DNA from: Bacillus pseudomycoides | GTDB lineage: Bacteria > Bacillota > Bacilli > Bacillales > Bacillaceae_G | Assembly (NCBI RefSeq): GCF_022811845.1 | Contig: NZ_CP064266.1 | Coordinates: 1,860,001 to 1,924,000, forward strand | Direction of reading: 5' to 3' | Length of the DNA: 64,000 nt | In this document: piece after piece, positions 1-8,336 of the stretch | How the letters are laid out: each line of letters starts with the position of its first letter | Numbering within the stretch: the stretch's first letter is position 1 | The notes under the pieces: generated by a model | The model's database searches: none | Seen by the model: only the letters and a program-made list of their open reading frames with translations | What the model was told of the DNA's origin: nothing | Made by a program: the position numbers and the translations under genes

Positions 1-2
1 TA

Positions 3-413
3 GTGTGCATAAGTATTTTGATTATCATGATGCCATTTACTTTAAATAAAATAATTCAAACTCTTGATAAGACATGGTATTACACAGGGAAAAAAGGACT
101 AGAGGCAATTGAATATAAGAAAGATGATAGCCAATGTAAGTTGGTGAAAGAAGGAAATTCTTTTAAGCAAAATTGTATCGTAACTTTAAAAAATTATCGC
201 AATCATTCGCAAGCATTGCAGTTAGTTCTATATCAAGATGAAAATCAAAAAGGGGAGGGTTTTGAGGTACCAACAACTATTTATTTACAGCGCCATGAAA
301 CAAAGAAATTTGAATTTCAAATACCAGCTGTCGATGGGGCGACTGTATTAGAAAATAAAGCACCAAATATTGATTTACAGTCATTAAATGAAAAGCGTGA
401 GACATATAATTAG
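3..413 (+). CDS. Hypothetical membrane-anchored or secreted protein, 5' partial
   Basis: I do not recognise this protein. The frame is open to the left edge, so the true start probably lies outside the window. The visible N-terminal part is hydrophobic (roughly residues 3-20) and looks like a signal peptide or membrane anchor. The rest is hydrophilic, rich in Lys, Glu and Gln, with beta-prone stretches typical of a small extracytoplasmic domain, and carries two Cys (in SQCKL and KQNCI) that could form a disulphide. It is followed by a terminator-like hairpin, so it is probably the last gene of an upstream unit. No function can be assigned. Confidence 0.5.
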   Translation: MCISILIIMMPFTLNKIIQTLDKTWYYTGKKGLEAIEYKKDDSQCKLVKEGNSFKQNCIVTLKNYRNHSQALQLVLYQDENQKGEGFEVPTTIYLQRHETKKFEFQIPAVDGATVLENKAPNIDLQSLNEKRETYN

Positions 414-470
414 TTTAGGATAATGTGAGATACGATTAGGAGAAATAAATACAAATGAAAAGTAAACTTT

Positions 471-520
471 AGTCATCCAAAATGTTACGAAGAATCGGGC
501 ATAAATTGGATGATTTTTTA
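471..520 (+). terminator. Intrinsic terminator with long loop
   Basis: TCATCCAA (473-480) pairs with TTGGATGA (506-513) and is followed by TTTTTTATTT. The 25-nt loop is long for a terminator. It would end the transcript of the partial gene at the left edge. Confidence 0.55.
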
Positions 521-521
521 T

Positions 522-639
522 TTGTAATTATATCCTGCATGAATGGGGAGTAGGCCATCTCAAAAGGCAGCGAAAGTAGAGAAGTTAGGTGGAGGCGGGT
601 TACCCGTAAAGGCTCCCGCTAATTAAAGTTTCACTTTAT
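522..639 (+). repeat. bcr1-like dispersed repeat, degenerate copy 1
   Basis: This stretch shares the block around GAAGTTAGGTGGAGG, the CCCGTAAAGGC block and the 3' end ATTAAAGTTTCACTTTAT with the better-preserved copy at 26066-26214. TTTAT occurs at 517-521 and at 635-639, as expected for the direct repeats that flank this element. The left half is diverged. It lies in the 439-bp gap before the alpha-glucosidase gene, which otherwise holds only a terminator and a promoter. Confidence 0.7.
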
Positions 640-766
640 TAATGATAAGGTGGAGTGAAAAAATCTCACCAAGTGCGTATGTTATAAAAAATATGTAAGG
701 TCGATCAAAAGGTGGTATTGTTTCTTAATGAAAAGTAGATATTTAATAATAAGATAAAAATTCCCG

Positions 767-816
767 TTGCAAACTCCACATATTTTGTTATGATAGTGTT
801 ACGAAAACGTTTGCAT
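767..816 (+). promoter_or_regulatory. Promoter and cre/LacI-type operator of the alpha-glucosidase gene
   Basis: TTGCAA (767-772), a 16-bp spacer and TATGAT (789-794) form a sigma-A promoter. The operator ACGAAAACGTTTGCAT (801-816) lies just downstream of the -10 box and fits the cre/LacI-family pattern. Binding there by CcpA or a MalR-type repressor would block initiation or early elongation. The same operator core recurs at 2607-2620 before the PTS gene, so the two genes are probably co-regulated. Confidence 0.7.
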
Positions 817-852
817 AATCTTCCCGAAGGGATGCAAAAGGAGAGAACTATT

Positions 853-2517
853 ATGAATAAAACATGGTGGAAAGAAGCGGTTGCTTATCAAATTTATCCG
901 CGTAGCTTTATGGATTCTAACGGCGACGGTATTGGGGATTTACAAGGTATTATTGCAAAGCTTGATTATTTAAAGGATTTAGGAATAGATGTAATTTGGA
1001 TTTGTCCAATGTATAAATCACCGAATGATGATAACGGTTATGATATTAGTGATTATCAAGACATTATGGATGAGTTTGGTACAATGGCCGATTTCGATGA
1101 GTTATTGGCTGAGGTGCATAAACGTGGTATGAAGCTAATTATTGACTTAGTTATCAACCATACGAGTGATGAACATCCATGGTTTATTGAATCACGTTCT
1201 TCTAAAGATAATCCAAAACGTGACTGGTATATTTGGCGAGATGGTAAGAATGGAGAAGAACCGAATAACTGGGAAAGTATTTTTAACGGTTCTGCTTGGG
1301 AATATGATGAAGTAACAAATCAATATTTCTTACACATATTCTCACGTAAACAACCAGATTTAAACTGGGAGAATGCAGAGGTTCGTGACGCTTTATATGA
1401 TACTGTAAACTGGTGGTTAGATAAAGGAATCGATGGTTTCCGTGTAGATGCAATCAGTCATATTAAAAAAGAAGAAGGTCTAGAAGACATGCCAAATCCA
1501 AAAGGATTAAAATATGTGCCTTCTTTTGATAAGCATATGAATGTAAATGGAATTCAGCCACTTCTAGAGGAACTGAAGGAAAATACATTTTCAAAATACG
1601 ATATTATGACTGTTGGGGAAGCAAACGGTGTCAAAGTTGAAGACGCGGATCTTTGGGTTGGAGAAGAAAACGGTAAATTTAATATGGTATTTCAGTTTGA
1701 GCATTTAAGTTTATGGGATGCAGAAAAGAAAAAAGAACTTGATGTTGTGGAACTGAAAAAGGTGTTAACGAAGTGGCAAAAAGGATTAGAGAATAAAGGT
1801 TGGAATGCACTTTATATTGAGAACCATGATAAACCGCGTATTGTCTCTACATGGGGAGATGATAAACAGTATTGGCGTGAAAGTGCAACGGCTTTAGGAG
1901 CGATGTACTTCTTTATGCATGGAACACCATTTATTTATCAAGGGCAAGAAATTGGTATGACTAATGTTCAGTTCCCAAATATTGAAGATTATGATGACGT
2001 TGCAATTAAGAACTTGTACCGTGAAAAGATTGCAGAGGGTGTACCACATCAAGAGATGATGGAAATTATTTGGGCATCTTGCCGTGATAATTCACGTACA
2101 CCAATGCAATGGACTGCTGAAGAGAACGCTGGTTTTACAACAGGTACACCGTGGTTTGGAATGAATCCAAATTATAAAGAGATTAATGTTCAAAAGCAGC
2201 AAGTAGAGGCTAATTCTATTTTTAATTTCTACAAAAAGATGATTGCACTTAAAAAAGAACATGATGTATTTAATTATGGAACATATGATTTAATCTTAGA
2301 GGACAATTCGCAAATTTATGCGTATACGCGTACGTTGAATGATGAGAAAGTTATTGTGATTAGTAATATATCTAAAGAGAATGCGGTGTATAATGAGGAT
2401 ACATTCGCTTTAGAACGCAAACGTTTGCTTTTAAATAACTATGAAGTAACGGAACATAACAAATGTACTACAATTACTTTAAAGCCTTATGAAACAAGGG
2501 TTTATCGTATTTCTTGA
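853..2517 (+). CDS. malL: GH13 alpha-glucosidase (MalL/oligo-1,6-glucosidase family)
   Basis: This 554-residue cytoplasmic glycoside hydrolase of family GH13 releases glucose from the non-reducing end of short alpha-glucosides. The four GH13 motifs are present: DLVINH (98-103), GFRVDA with nucleophile Asp199, acid/base Glu256 in VGEANG, and NHD (324-326). Length and numbering match B. cereus oligo-1,6-glucosidase and B. subtilis MalL. Residue 200 is Ala; oligo-1,6-glucosidases have Val there, so alpha-1,4 (maltase-like) preference is likely. I chose ATG 853, which follows AAAGGAGAG, rather than the in-frame ATG at 790, which lies inside the promoter. The PTS and phosphatase genes downstream suggest maltose as substrate; a trehalose-6-P hydrolase is less likely. 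Confidence 0.88.
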   Translation: MNKTWWKEAVAYQIYPRSFMDSNGDGIGDLQGIIAKLDYLKDLGIDVIWICPMYKSPNDDNGYDISDYQDIMDEFGTMADFDELLAEVHKRGMKLIIDLVINHTSDEHPWFIESRSSKDNPKRDWYIWRDGKNGEEPNNWESIFNGSAWEYDEVTNQYFLHIFSRKQPDLNWENAEVRDALYDTVNWWLDKGIDGFRVDAISHIKKEEGLEDMPNPKGLKYVPSFDKHMNVNGIQPLLEELKENTFSKYDIMTVGEANGVKVEDADLWVGEENGKFNMVFQFEHLSLWDAEKKKELDVVELKKVLTKWQKGLENKGWNALYIENHDKPRIVSTWGDDKQYWRESATALGAMYFFMHGTPFIYQGQEIGMTNVQFPNIEDYDDVAIKNLYREKIAEGVPHQEMMEIIWASCRDNSRTPMQWTAEENAGFTTGTPWFGMNPNYKEINVQKQQVEANSIFNFYKKMIALKKEHDVFNYGTYDLILEDNSQIYAYTRTLNDEKVIVISNISKENAVYNEDTFALERKRLLLNNYEVTEHNKCTTITLKPYETRVYRIS

Positions 2518-2518
2518 T

Positions 2519-2549
2519 AAAAAAAGATGCTCTTGTAGCATCTTTTTTT
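2519..2549 (+). terminator. Intrinsic terminator after the alpha-glucosidase gene
   Basis: AAAGATGCT and AGCATCTTT form a stem around a 5-nt loop and are followed by a T run directly after the stop codon. The next genes have their own promoter. Confidence 0.85.
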
Positions 2550-2570
2550 ATGAAAAATAATAAATTTATA

Positions 2571-2621
2571 TTGCAATGTGAAAACGCTTTTATTAAAATA
2601 GATTTATGAAAACGTTTGCGC
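2571..2621 (+). promoter_or_regulatory. Promoter with two cre/LacI-type operators before the PTS gene
   Basis: TTGCAA (2571-2576), a 17-bp spacer and TAAAAT (2594-2599) form a promoter. One operator-like site, TGAAAACGCTTTTA, sits inside the spacer (about 2579-2592). A second, TGAAAACGTTTGCG, lies at 2607-2620. Their centres are about 28 bp apart, close to three helical turns, which would suit cooperative binding by a LacI-family repressor or CcpA. Confidence 0.7.
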
Positions 2622-2704
2622 TAAAAAGAGGTATCGTTTTCATAAAAAAGAAATTATTATCTATATCATTAGGGATTTTATAAATAAGAGGGAGGAAGAA
2701 ACAG

Positions 2705-4342
2705 ATGAAAATTACGTCTTTTGATTTTTGGCAGAAGTTCGGGAAAGCGCTACTAGTTGTTGTAGCAGTTATGCCAGCTGCTGGCTTAATGATTTCCATT
2801 GGTAAGTTAATTGGTATGTCTGCTGGGGATGTAAATGCAGTACATACGATTGCTAGAGTAATGGAAGACATCGGTTGGGCAATTATTACAAATCTGCATA
2901 TTTTATTTGCAGTAGCAATCGGGGGATCTTGGGCGAAAGACCGAGCAGGTGGTGCATTTGCAGCGCTGTTAGCATTTGTCTTAACAAACCGAATTACAGG
3001 AGCTATATTCGGTGTAAACGCTGAAATGTTAGCGGATTCAAAAGCAAAAGTTTCTTCATTATTAGCAGGGGATTTAATTGTAAAAGATTATTTCACTTCT
3101 GTACTTGGTGCACCGGCATTAAACATGGGAGTATTCGTAGGGATTATTACAGGATTCTTAGGAGCTACCTTATACAATAAATATTATAACTATAATAAAT
3201 TACCACAAGCGTTAGCATTCTTTAATGGAAAACGATTTGTACCGTTCGTTGTAATTGTTTGGTCTACAATTACTGCTATTGTTTTATCACTTTTATGGCC
3301 ATTCATCCAAAGTGGATTAAACGAATTTGGACGCTGGATTGCAGCATCAAAAGATAGTGCACCAGTTGTTGCGCCGTTCGTATATGGGACATTAGAGCGT
3401 TTGTTATTACCATTTGGATTACATCATATGTTAACGATTCCGATGAACTATACAGAGCTTGGCGGAACGTATACGATGTTAACTGGATCGAAAATTGGTC
3501 AGGTTGTAGCAGGGCAAGATCCGTTATGGCTTGCATGGATTACAGATTTAAATAACTTGTTAGCAAATGGAGACACAAAAGCGTATAACGATTTATTAAA
3601 TAATGTTGTTCCAGCTCGTTTCAAAGCAGGACAGGTGATTGGTTCTACAGCAGCATTAATTGGTATTGCGTTTGCAATGTTCCGTAATGTTGATAAAGAC
3701 AAACGTGCAAAATATAAACCAATGTTCTTATCTGCAGCATTAGCAGTATTTTTAACAGGTGTAACAGAACCTATTGAATTCATGTTCATGTTTATTGCAC
3801 CGGTATTATATATTGTATATGCAATTACAACTGGATTAGCCTTTGCGTTGGCGGACCTGATTAACTTGCGTGTTCATGCATTTGGATTTATTGAGTTAAT
3901 TACACGTACACCAATGATGATTAATGCAGGATTAACAAGAGATTTAATTAACTTTGTTGTTGTATCAGCAGTATTCTTCGGTTTAAACTTTACATTATTC
4001 AATTTCTTAATTAAAAAATTCAATTTACCAACACCAGGTCGTGCAGGTAACTATATTGATAATGAGGATGAATCAGAAGAAGGCACAACGAATGTAAAAG
4101 AGGGTTCATTAGCAACAAAGGTTATTGATTTGTTAGGTGGAAAAGATAATATTGCTGATGTAGATGCTTGTATGACACGTCTGCGTGTAACAGTGAAAAA
4201 TCTAGAAGTTGTTGCACCAGAGGCACAATGGAAGCAAAATGGGGCTTTAGGTCTTATCGTAAAAGACAAAGGTGTTCAAGCAGTATATGGTCCGAAAGCT
4301 GATGTGTTGAAATCAGACATTCAAGATATGTTAGGTGCATAA
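2705..4342 (+). CDS. PTS alpha-glucoside/maltose transporter, EIICB
   Basis: This 545-residue permease of the glucose-type PTS imports and phosphorylates a sugar. The EIIC domain occupies roughly residues 1-440, with about ten membrane segments and the typical TEPIEFMFMFIAP loop near residues 355-370. An acidic linker (DNEDESEEG) leads to an EIIB domain with the phosphocysteine motif DACMTRLRVTV. There is no EIIA domain, so phosphate must come from a EIIA encoded elsewhere. The start follows GGGAGGAAG. The downstream MapP-like phosphatase and upstream alpha-glucosidase point to maltose or a related alpha-glucoside rather than glucose. The symbol is left blank because malP, malT and glvC-type names cannot be separated from sequence alone. 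Confidence 0.85.
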   Translation: MKITSFDFWQKFGKALLVVVAVMPAAGLMISIGKLIGMSAGDVNAVHTIARVMEDIGWAIITNLHILFAVAIGGSWAKDRAGGAFAALLAFVLTNRITGAIFGVNAEMLADSKAKVSSLLAGDLIVKDYFTSVLGAPALNMGVFVGIITGFLGATLYNKYYNYNKLPQALAFFNGKRFVPFVVIVWSTITAIVLSLLWPFIQSGLNEFGRWIAASKDSAPVVAPFVYGTLERLLLPFGLHHMLTIPMNYTELGGTYTMLTGSKIGQVVAGQDPLWLAWITDLNNLLANGDTKAYNDLLNNVVPARFKAGQVIGSTAALIGIAFAMFRNVDKDKRAKYKPMFLSAALAVFLTGVTEPIEFMFMFIAPVLYIVYAITTGLAFALADLINLRVHAFGFIELITRTPMMINAGLTRDLINFVVVSAVFFGLNFTLFNFLIKKFNLPTPGRAGNYIDNEDESEEGTTNVKEGSLATKVIDLLGGKDNIADVDACMTRLRVTVKNLEVVAPEAQWKQNGALGLIVKDKGVQAVYGPKADVLKSDIQDMLGA

Positions 4343-4345
4343 TAA

Positions 4346-5137
4346 ATGAAATTACTCACTTTAAATTGCCATTCTTGGCAAGAAGAGAATCAAATAGAGA
4401 AAATCAGGCATCTTGCTAAAACGATTCAAGAAGAAGACTACGATGTTGTTGCCTTGCAAGAGGTTAGTCAGTCTATAAAAGCTCAAAATGTATGCGATAA
4501 CAAGAAAAAGGATAACTTTGGTCTTGTATTACTTGCGGAGCTTGAGAAGCTCGGACTAGGAAATTACAACATCGTTTGGGATTTCTCGCATATCGGTTAT
4601 GACATATATGAAGAAGGTTTAGCAATTATAACGAAACATCCAATTGTAAAAGAAGGTTCTTTCTTTGTTTCAGAAAGTCAGGATACAGCGTATTGGAAAA
4701 CACGTAAGATCGTTCATGCAACAATTTCTTATCAAGGTAAGAACATAACATTTTATTCTTGTCATCTCGGTTGGTGGGATGATGAGGAAGAATCGTTCCA
4801 AGGGCAAGTGAACCATTTAATAGATGATGTAAATGGAGATGAACTCTCATTCTTAATGGGCGATTTTAATAATAATGCTCGTTTACAAGGAGAAGGATAC
4901 GATTATCTCATGCAAAAAGGGCTTTATGACACGTATGAATTAGCGATGGAGAAAGATGAAGGAACAACTGTACAAGGGAAAATTGCTGGTTGGGATGAAA
5001 ATAAGCAGAACTTACGAATTGATCTTATTTTAAGTAACAAACCAACAACAGTTATTTCTTCAAAAGTTATTTTCAATGGTGTAAATCGAAATGTTGTTTC
5101 AGATCATTTCGGAGTAGAAGTTCAATTGGATATATAA
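4346..5137 (+). CDS. mapP: Endonuclease/exonuclease/phosphatase-fold protein, probable maltose 6'-phosphate phosphatase
   Basis: This 263-residue protein has the exonuclease III/sphingomyelinase fold: LNCHSW near the N-terminus, metal-binding Glu in ALQEVS, MGDFNN in the middle and SDHFGVE near the C-terminus. It starts 3 bp after the PTS stop with no strong ribosome binding site, so translation is probably coupled. In Enterococcus faecalis, MapP of this fold dephosphorylates maltose 6'-phosphate made by the maltose PTS and is encoded beside the PTS gene. The same arrangement here supports that role: phosphatase output (maltose) would feed the alpha-glucosidase. A nuclease or other phosphodiesterase role cannot be excluded from sequence. 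Confidence 0.75.
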   Translation: MKLLTLNCHSWQEENQIEKIRHLAKTIQEEDYDVVALQEVSQSIKAQNVCDNKKKDNFGLVLLAELEKLGLGNYNIVWDFSHIGYDIYEEGLAIITKHPIVKEGSFFVSESQDTAYWKTRKIVHATISYQGKNITFYSCHLGWWDDEEESFQGQVNHLIDDVNGDELSFLMGDFNNNARLQGEGYDYLMQKGLYDTYELAMEKDEGTTVQGKIAGWDENKQNLRIDLILSNKPTTVISSKVIFNGVNRNVVSDHFGVEVQLDI

Positions 5138-5143
5138 TAGAAG

Positions 5144-5182
5144 AAATCCTCATAGCAATGTAAGCGCTATGAGGATTTTTTT
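5144..5182 (+). terminator. Intrinsic terminator ending the PTS-mapP unit
   Basis: AAATCCTCATAGC (5144-5156) pairs with GCTATGAGGATTT (5166-5178), followed by T residues. The rest of the 300-bp gap to the next gene holds a TATAAT-like box at 5305-5310 but no convincing -35 box. Confidence 0.9.
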
Positions 5183-5439
5183 GTGAATACAAGTATTTCC
5201 AAGATAAAATACTTGTATTTTTTATGACATTTCCTATATATTTGTTATTACTGAATGTAAAACCAATTTGGTCATTTTGTATGAATACTTTATCGGCTTC
5301 GTTATATAATGAAGTAAGTAAAAGATTTTGGGAAAATAGTACATTTTCGTTTAATCCACGACGAGGAAAATGATATAATTGCAAAATGCATGCATCATTT
5401 TCTAAAGAAGGAAAAATATATAATTAGGTGATAGCTTAT

Positions 5440-8301
5440 ATGAAACAGATATGGCGTATTTACACGACAGACTTACGGAATGTAGCCAAACATTGGGCTG
5501 CGATAGTAATTGTATTAGGGCTTATGATTTTACCTTCGCTATATGCATGGTTTAACATTAAAGCTTCATGGGACCCATATGGGAACACGAAAGAGATCCC
5601 GATTGCAGTTTCTAACCAAGATGTTGGATCGAACCTACGAGGAAAAGATATTAACATCGGGAAAGAAATTGTAGATTCGCTTAAGAAGGACAAGAACTTT
5701 GGTTGGAAATTTGTTGATGAAAAGCAAGCGATTTATGGAGTAGAGCGTGGAGACTATTATGCAAGCATTACGATTCCAAAAGACTTCTCTGAAAAAATTA
5801 CAACAGTCATTAGCGATAATCCACAAAAACCAGAGCTGGACTATTTTGTAAATGAAAAGGTTAATGCCATTGCACCGAAAATTACAGCAAAAGGTGCATC
5901 AGGTATAGCAGAAGAAATCAGTAAAAATTTTGTTAAAACAGCAAATGGTGAGATTTTTCAAGTGTTCAATGACCTTGGAATCGATTTAGAAACAAACTTA
6001 CCAAGTATTGAAAAAGTAAAAGATCTTGTATTCAAGCTAGAAGCGCAGTTCCCAGAAATGTATACACTTGTGAATACAGCATTAGATGATGCTTCTAGAG
6101 CGCAAGACCTTGTGAAAGTTGCGCAAGAGGATTTACCGGTCGTAGAAAGTGTGATTAATGATGGACAGGAAACGCTGGGGAACTTAGATAAGTTCTTTGC
6201 GAACAATGACCAAAGGTTAAAAGATGCTCCTGGAGTGATACGGAACGACTTAACTGTGGTGAAAGATGGCATGGATAAGGCAACAGCCTTTACTAATTTC
6301 TTAATGAATCCAGGTGTTGATTTGAACCTTCCTGATATATCTAAGATACCTCCACTGCCTGAGTTTCCATCACTTTCTGGACTTCCACAGTTTAATGATG
6401 AAGGATATAAAAATATTGCGAGAAACATTAATCAAACTGTGAACACTGTGTTGAACTCAGCTCGTACAGGAACTGCATATGCACAAGGTGTTATGAATGG
6501 ATTGCAAAATGGAAAGTTTGATCCAGAGAGAGCGAAGAAAGAGCTCAACCAGGCTTCTGACAATCTTCAAGGCCATACTGATGGTGTTTCTTATCTTATT
6601 GATGTGTTGACTAAACTTCAAGAATCAGCACCACATGATTGGAGAAAAGAGTTTTTCCAAACTAGAATAGACCATTTAACTAATTTAAAAAATGGTATGG
6701 ATAATGCGAACAATGGTATTAAAGACATTGTAAGTATCATTGGTACAGGTCAAGAAGTAAAACAAGATGTGAGAGATGCTGTTAATCAAAAATTAAATGC
6801 AGTAAATGGCTTAATTGATCAAGCTGAAAAAGATTATAATGAAACTTTTGTAGCAGATTACAAAAAAGCAGTTCAGTTTAAAGAACAAACAGAAAACAAG
6901 ATAAATGAGGATTATGAGAAAGCAAAGACTGAATATAATAAAGTAAGAGATGGTATTGAGAATGCTAAATCTGATGCTCAAAAGGCAATGGAAGACCTGC
7001 AAAATAAAGGTGTAAATGGCCTAGATTCAACGAAAGTAGCTTTAAACAGCTTAAACGGTCAATTCCAAGCAGGTATTAGTATGATTGATGATATGATTCC
7101 TGTTTTAGAAAGTGCGAATAAGGTTTTAGCTGATGTAAATAGTGATAAAAATCTTAATAGTGGGATTGCGAAATTAAATAAAGCAAAAGGTGCCCTTCAA
7201 AAAGGTGTCGATGCAACAAATAAAGGAATTACACTTATTAATAATGGGCAACAACCTACAAAAGATATAATTGAAAGCATTAATGAAGCATCGAAAAATG
7301 GTTCAGCACAATTGGATGATTTCTTAGCAAGATACGATTCCGAAATTGTTCCAAGCTTTAATGCAGCAATCGCACGTACCAAAGAGATGTCAAAAAATAC
7401 ATCTAAAATTTTAAACGATGCAGATAAAAAGCTTCCAGATGTTAAAAAACTGTTAGAAGATTCATCAAAAGGTTTAGTAGAGGGTAAAAAGAAAGTTGAA
7501 GATATTAAAGCTGAGATGCCAGCTACTGAGAAAAAGATTAAGGAACTAGCAGATAAAATTCGTGAGTTTGAATCAGAAGAAGATATAAAAGACATCATCC
7601 GTTTATTGAAAAATGATGTTGAAAAGCAAAGTGACTATTTTGCAAATCCGGTGAATTTAAAAGAAAATAAATTATTTGCGATGCCAAACTATGGTTCAGC
7701 GATGTCACCATTCTATACAGTACTTGCGTTATGGGTAGGGGCATTGTTAATGGTTTCACTATTAACAGTAGAAGTACATGAAGAAGGTGCAAATTATAAG
7801 AGTCATGAGGTCTACTTCGGACGTTTCTTAACGTTCTTAACGATAGGTCTTGCACAGGCATTTATTGTAGCGATGGGAGATATTTTCTTACTTGGTACGT
7901 ATGTAGTTGATAAGTTTTGGTTTGTTTTATTCAGCTTATTTATTGGTGGAGTCTTTGTTTGTATCGTGTATTCACTTGTTTCTGTTTTCGGAAACATTGG
8001 GAAATCGATGGCAATCATTCTACTCGTACTACAGGTGGCTGGATCAGGTGGAACATTCCCAATTCAAATGCTTCCAAAATTCTTCCAAACAATTTATCCA
8101 TTCTTACCGTTCACATATGCAATTAGTGCGATTCGTGAAACAGTGGGCGGAATGCTTTGGGATGTTGTGATAAGAGATCTTCTCGTGTTAAGTGTCTTTG
8201 TGGTAATCATGCTTGTACTTGCATTAGTACTGAAAACACCAATTAACAAATCGAGTGAGAAATTTGTTGAGAATGCAAAAGGGAGTAAAATTATTCATTA
8301 A
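5440..8301 (+). CDS. yhgE: YhgE/Pip-family large membrane protein
   Basis: This 953-residue membrane protein starts at ATG 5440 behind AGGTGAT; the GTG at 5428 overlaps that site. One transmembrane segment near residues 18-38 is followed by a roughly 700-residue extracytoplasmic region with long Lys/Glu/Asn-rich, coiled-coil-prone stretches. Five or six membrane segments follow from FYTVLALWVGALLMVSLL to the C-terminus, in the ABC-2 permease style. The YhgE/Pip family includes Lactococcus Pip and B. subtilis YueB, which serve as phage receptors, and the EsaA part of type VII secretion. No secretion genes adjoin it here, so its cellular job is unknown. It stands alone between two terminators. 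Confidence 0.85.
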   Translation: MKQIWRIYTTDLRNVAKHWAAIVIVLGLMILPSLYAWFNIKASWDPYGNTKEIPIAVSNQDVGSNLRGKDINIGKEIVDSLKKDKNFGWKFVDEKQAIYGVERGDYYASITIPKDFSEKITTVISDNPQKPELDYFVNEKVNAIAPKITAKGASGIAEEISKNFVKTANGEIFQVFNDLGIDLETNLPSIEKVKDLVFKLEAQFPEMYTLVNTALDDASRAQDLVKVAQEDLPVVESVINDGQETLGNLDKFFANNDQRLKDAPGVIRNDLTVVKDGMDKATAFTNFLMNPGVDLNLPDISKIPPLPEFPSLSGLPQFNDEGYKNIARNINQTVNTVLNSARTGTAYAQGVMNGLQNGKFDPERAKKELNQASDNLQGHTDGVSYLIDVLTKLQESAPHDWRKEFFQTRIDHLTNLKNGMDNANNGIKDIVSIIGTGQEVKQDVRDAVNQKLNAVNGLIDQAEKDYNETFVADYKKAVQFKEQTENKINEDYEKAKTEYNKVRDGIENAKSDAQKAMEDLQNKGVNGLDSTKVALNSLNGQFQAGISMIDDMIPVLESANKVLADVNSDKNLNSGIAKLNKAKGALQKGVDATNKGITLINNGQQPTKDIIESINEASKNGSAQLDDFLARYDSEIVPSFNAAIARTKEMSKNTSKILNDADKKLPDVKKLLEDSSKGLVEGKKKVEDIKAEMPATEKKIKELADKIREFESEEDIKDIIRLLKNDVEKQSDYFANPVNLKENKLFAMPNYGSAMSPFYTVLALWVGALLMVSLLTVEVHEEGANYKSHEVYFGRFLTFLTIGLAQAFIVAMGDIFLLGTYVVDKFWFVLFSLFIGGVFVCIVYSLVSVFGNIGKSMAIILLVLQVAGSGGTFPIQMLPKFFQTIYPFLPFTYAISAIRETVGGMLWDVVIRDLLVLSVFVVIMLVLALVLKTPINKSSEKFVENAKGSKIIH

Positions 8302-8336
8302 AAAAGTTCCTACCGAGAGCGGTAGGAACTTTTTTT
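8301..8336. terminator. Bidirectional terminator between yhgE and topB
   Basis: A perfect 15-bp stem (AAAAAGTTCCTACCG with CGGTAGGAACTTTTT) with a 4-nt loop lies between the two convergent genes. Both strands have a U tract. Confidence 0.95.

Noticed and set aside
853..2517. Trehalose-6-phosphate hydrolase (treA) assignment
   Set aside because: Length and motifs fit MalL-type enzymes, and the neighbours are a maltose-type EIICB and phosphatase rather than a treP-treR set.
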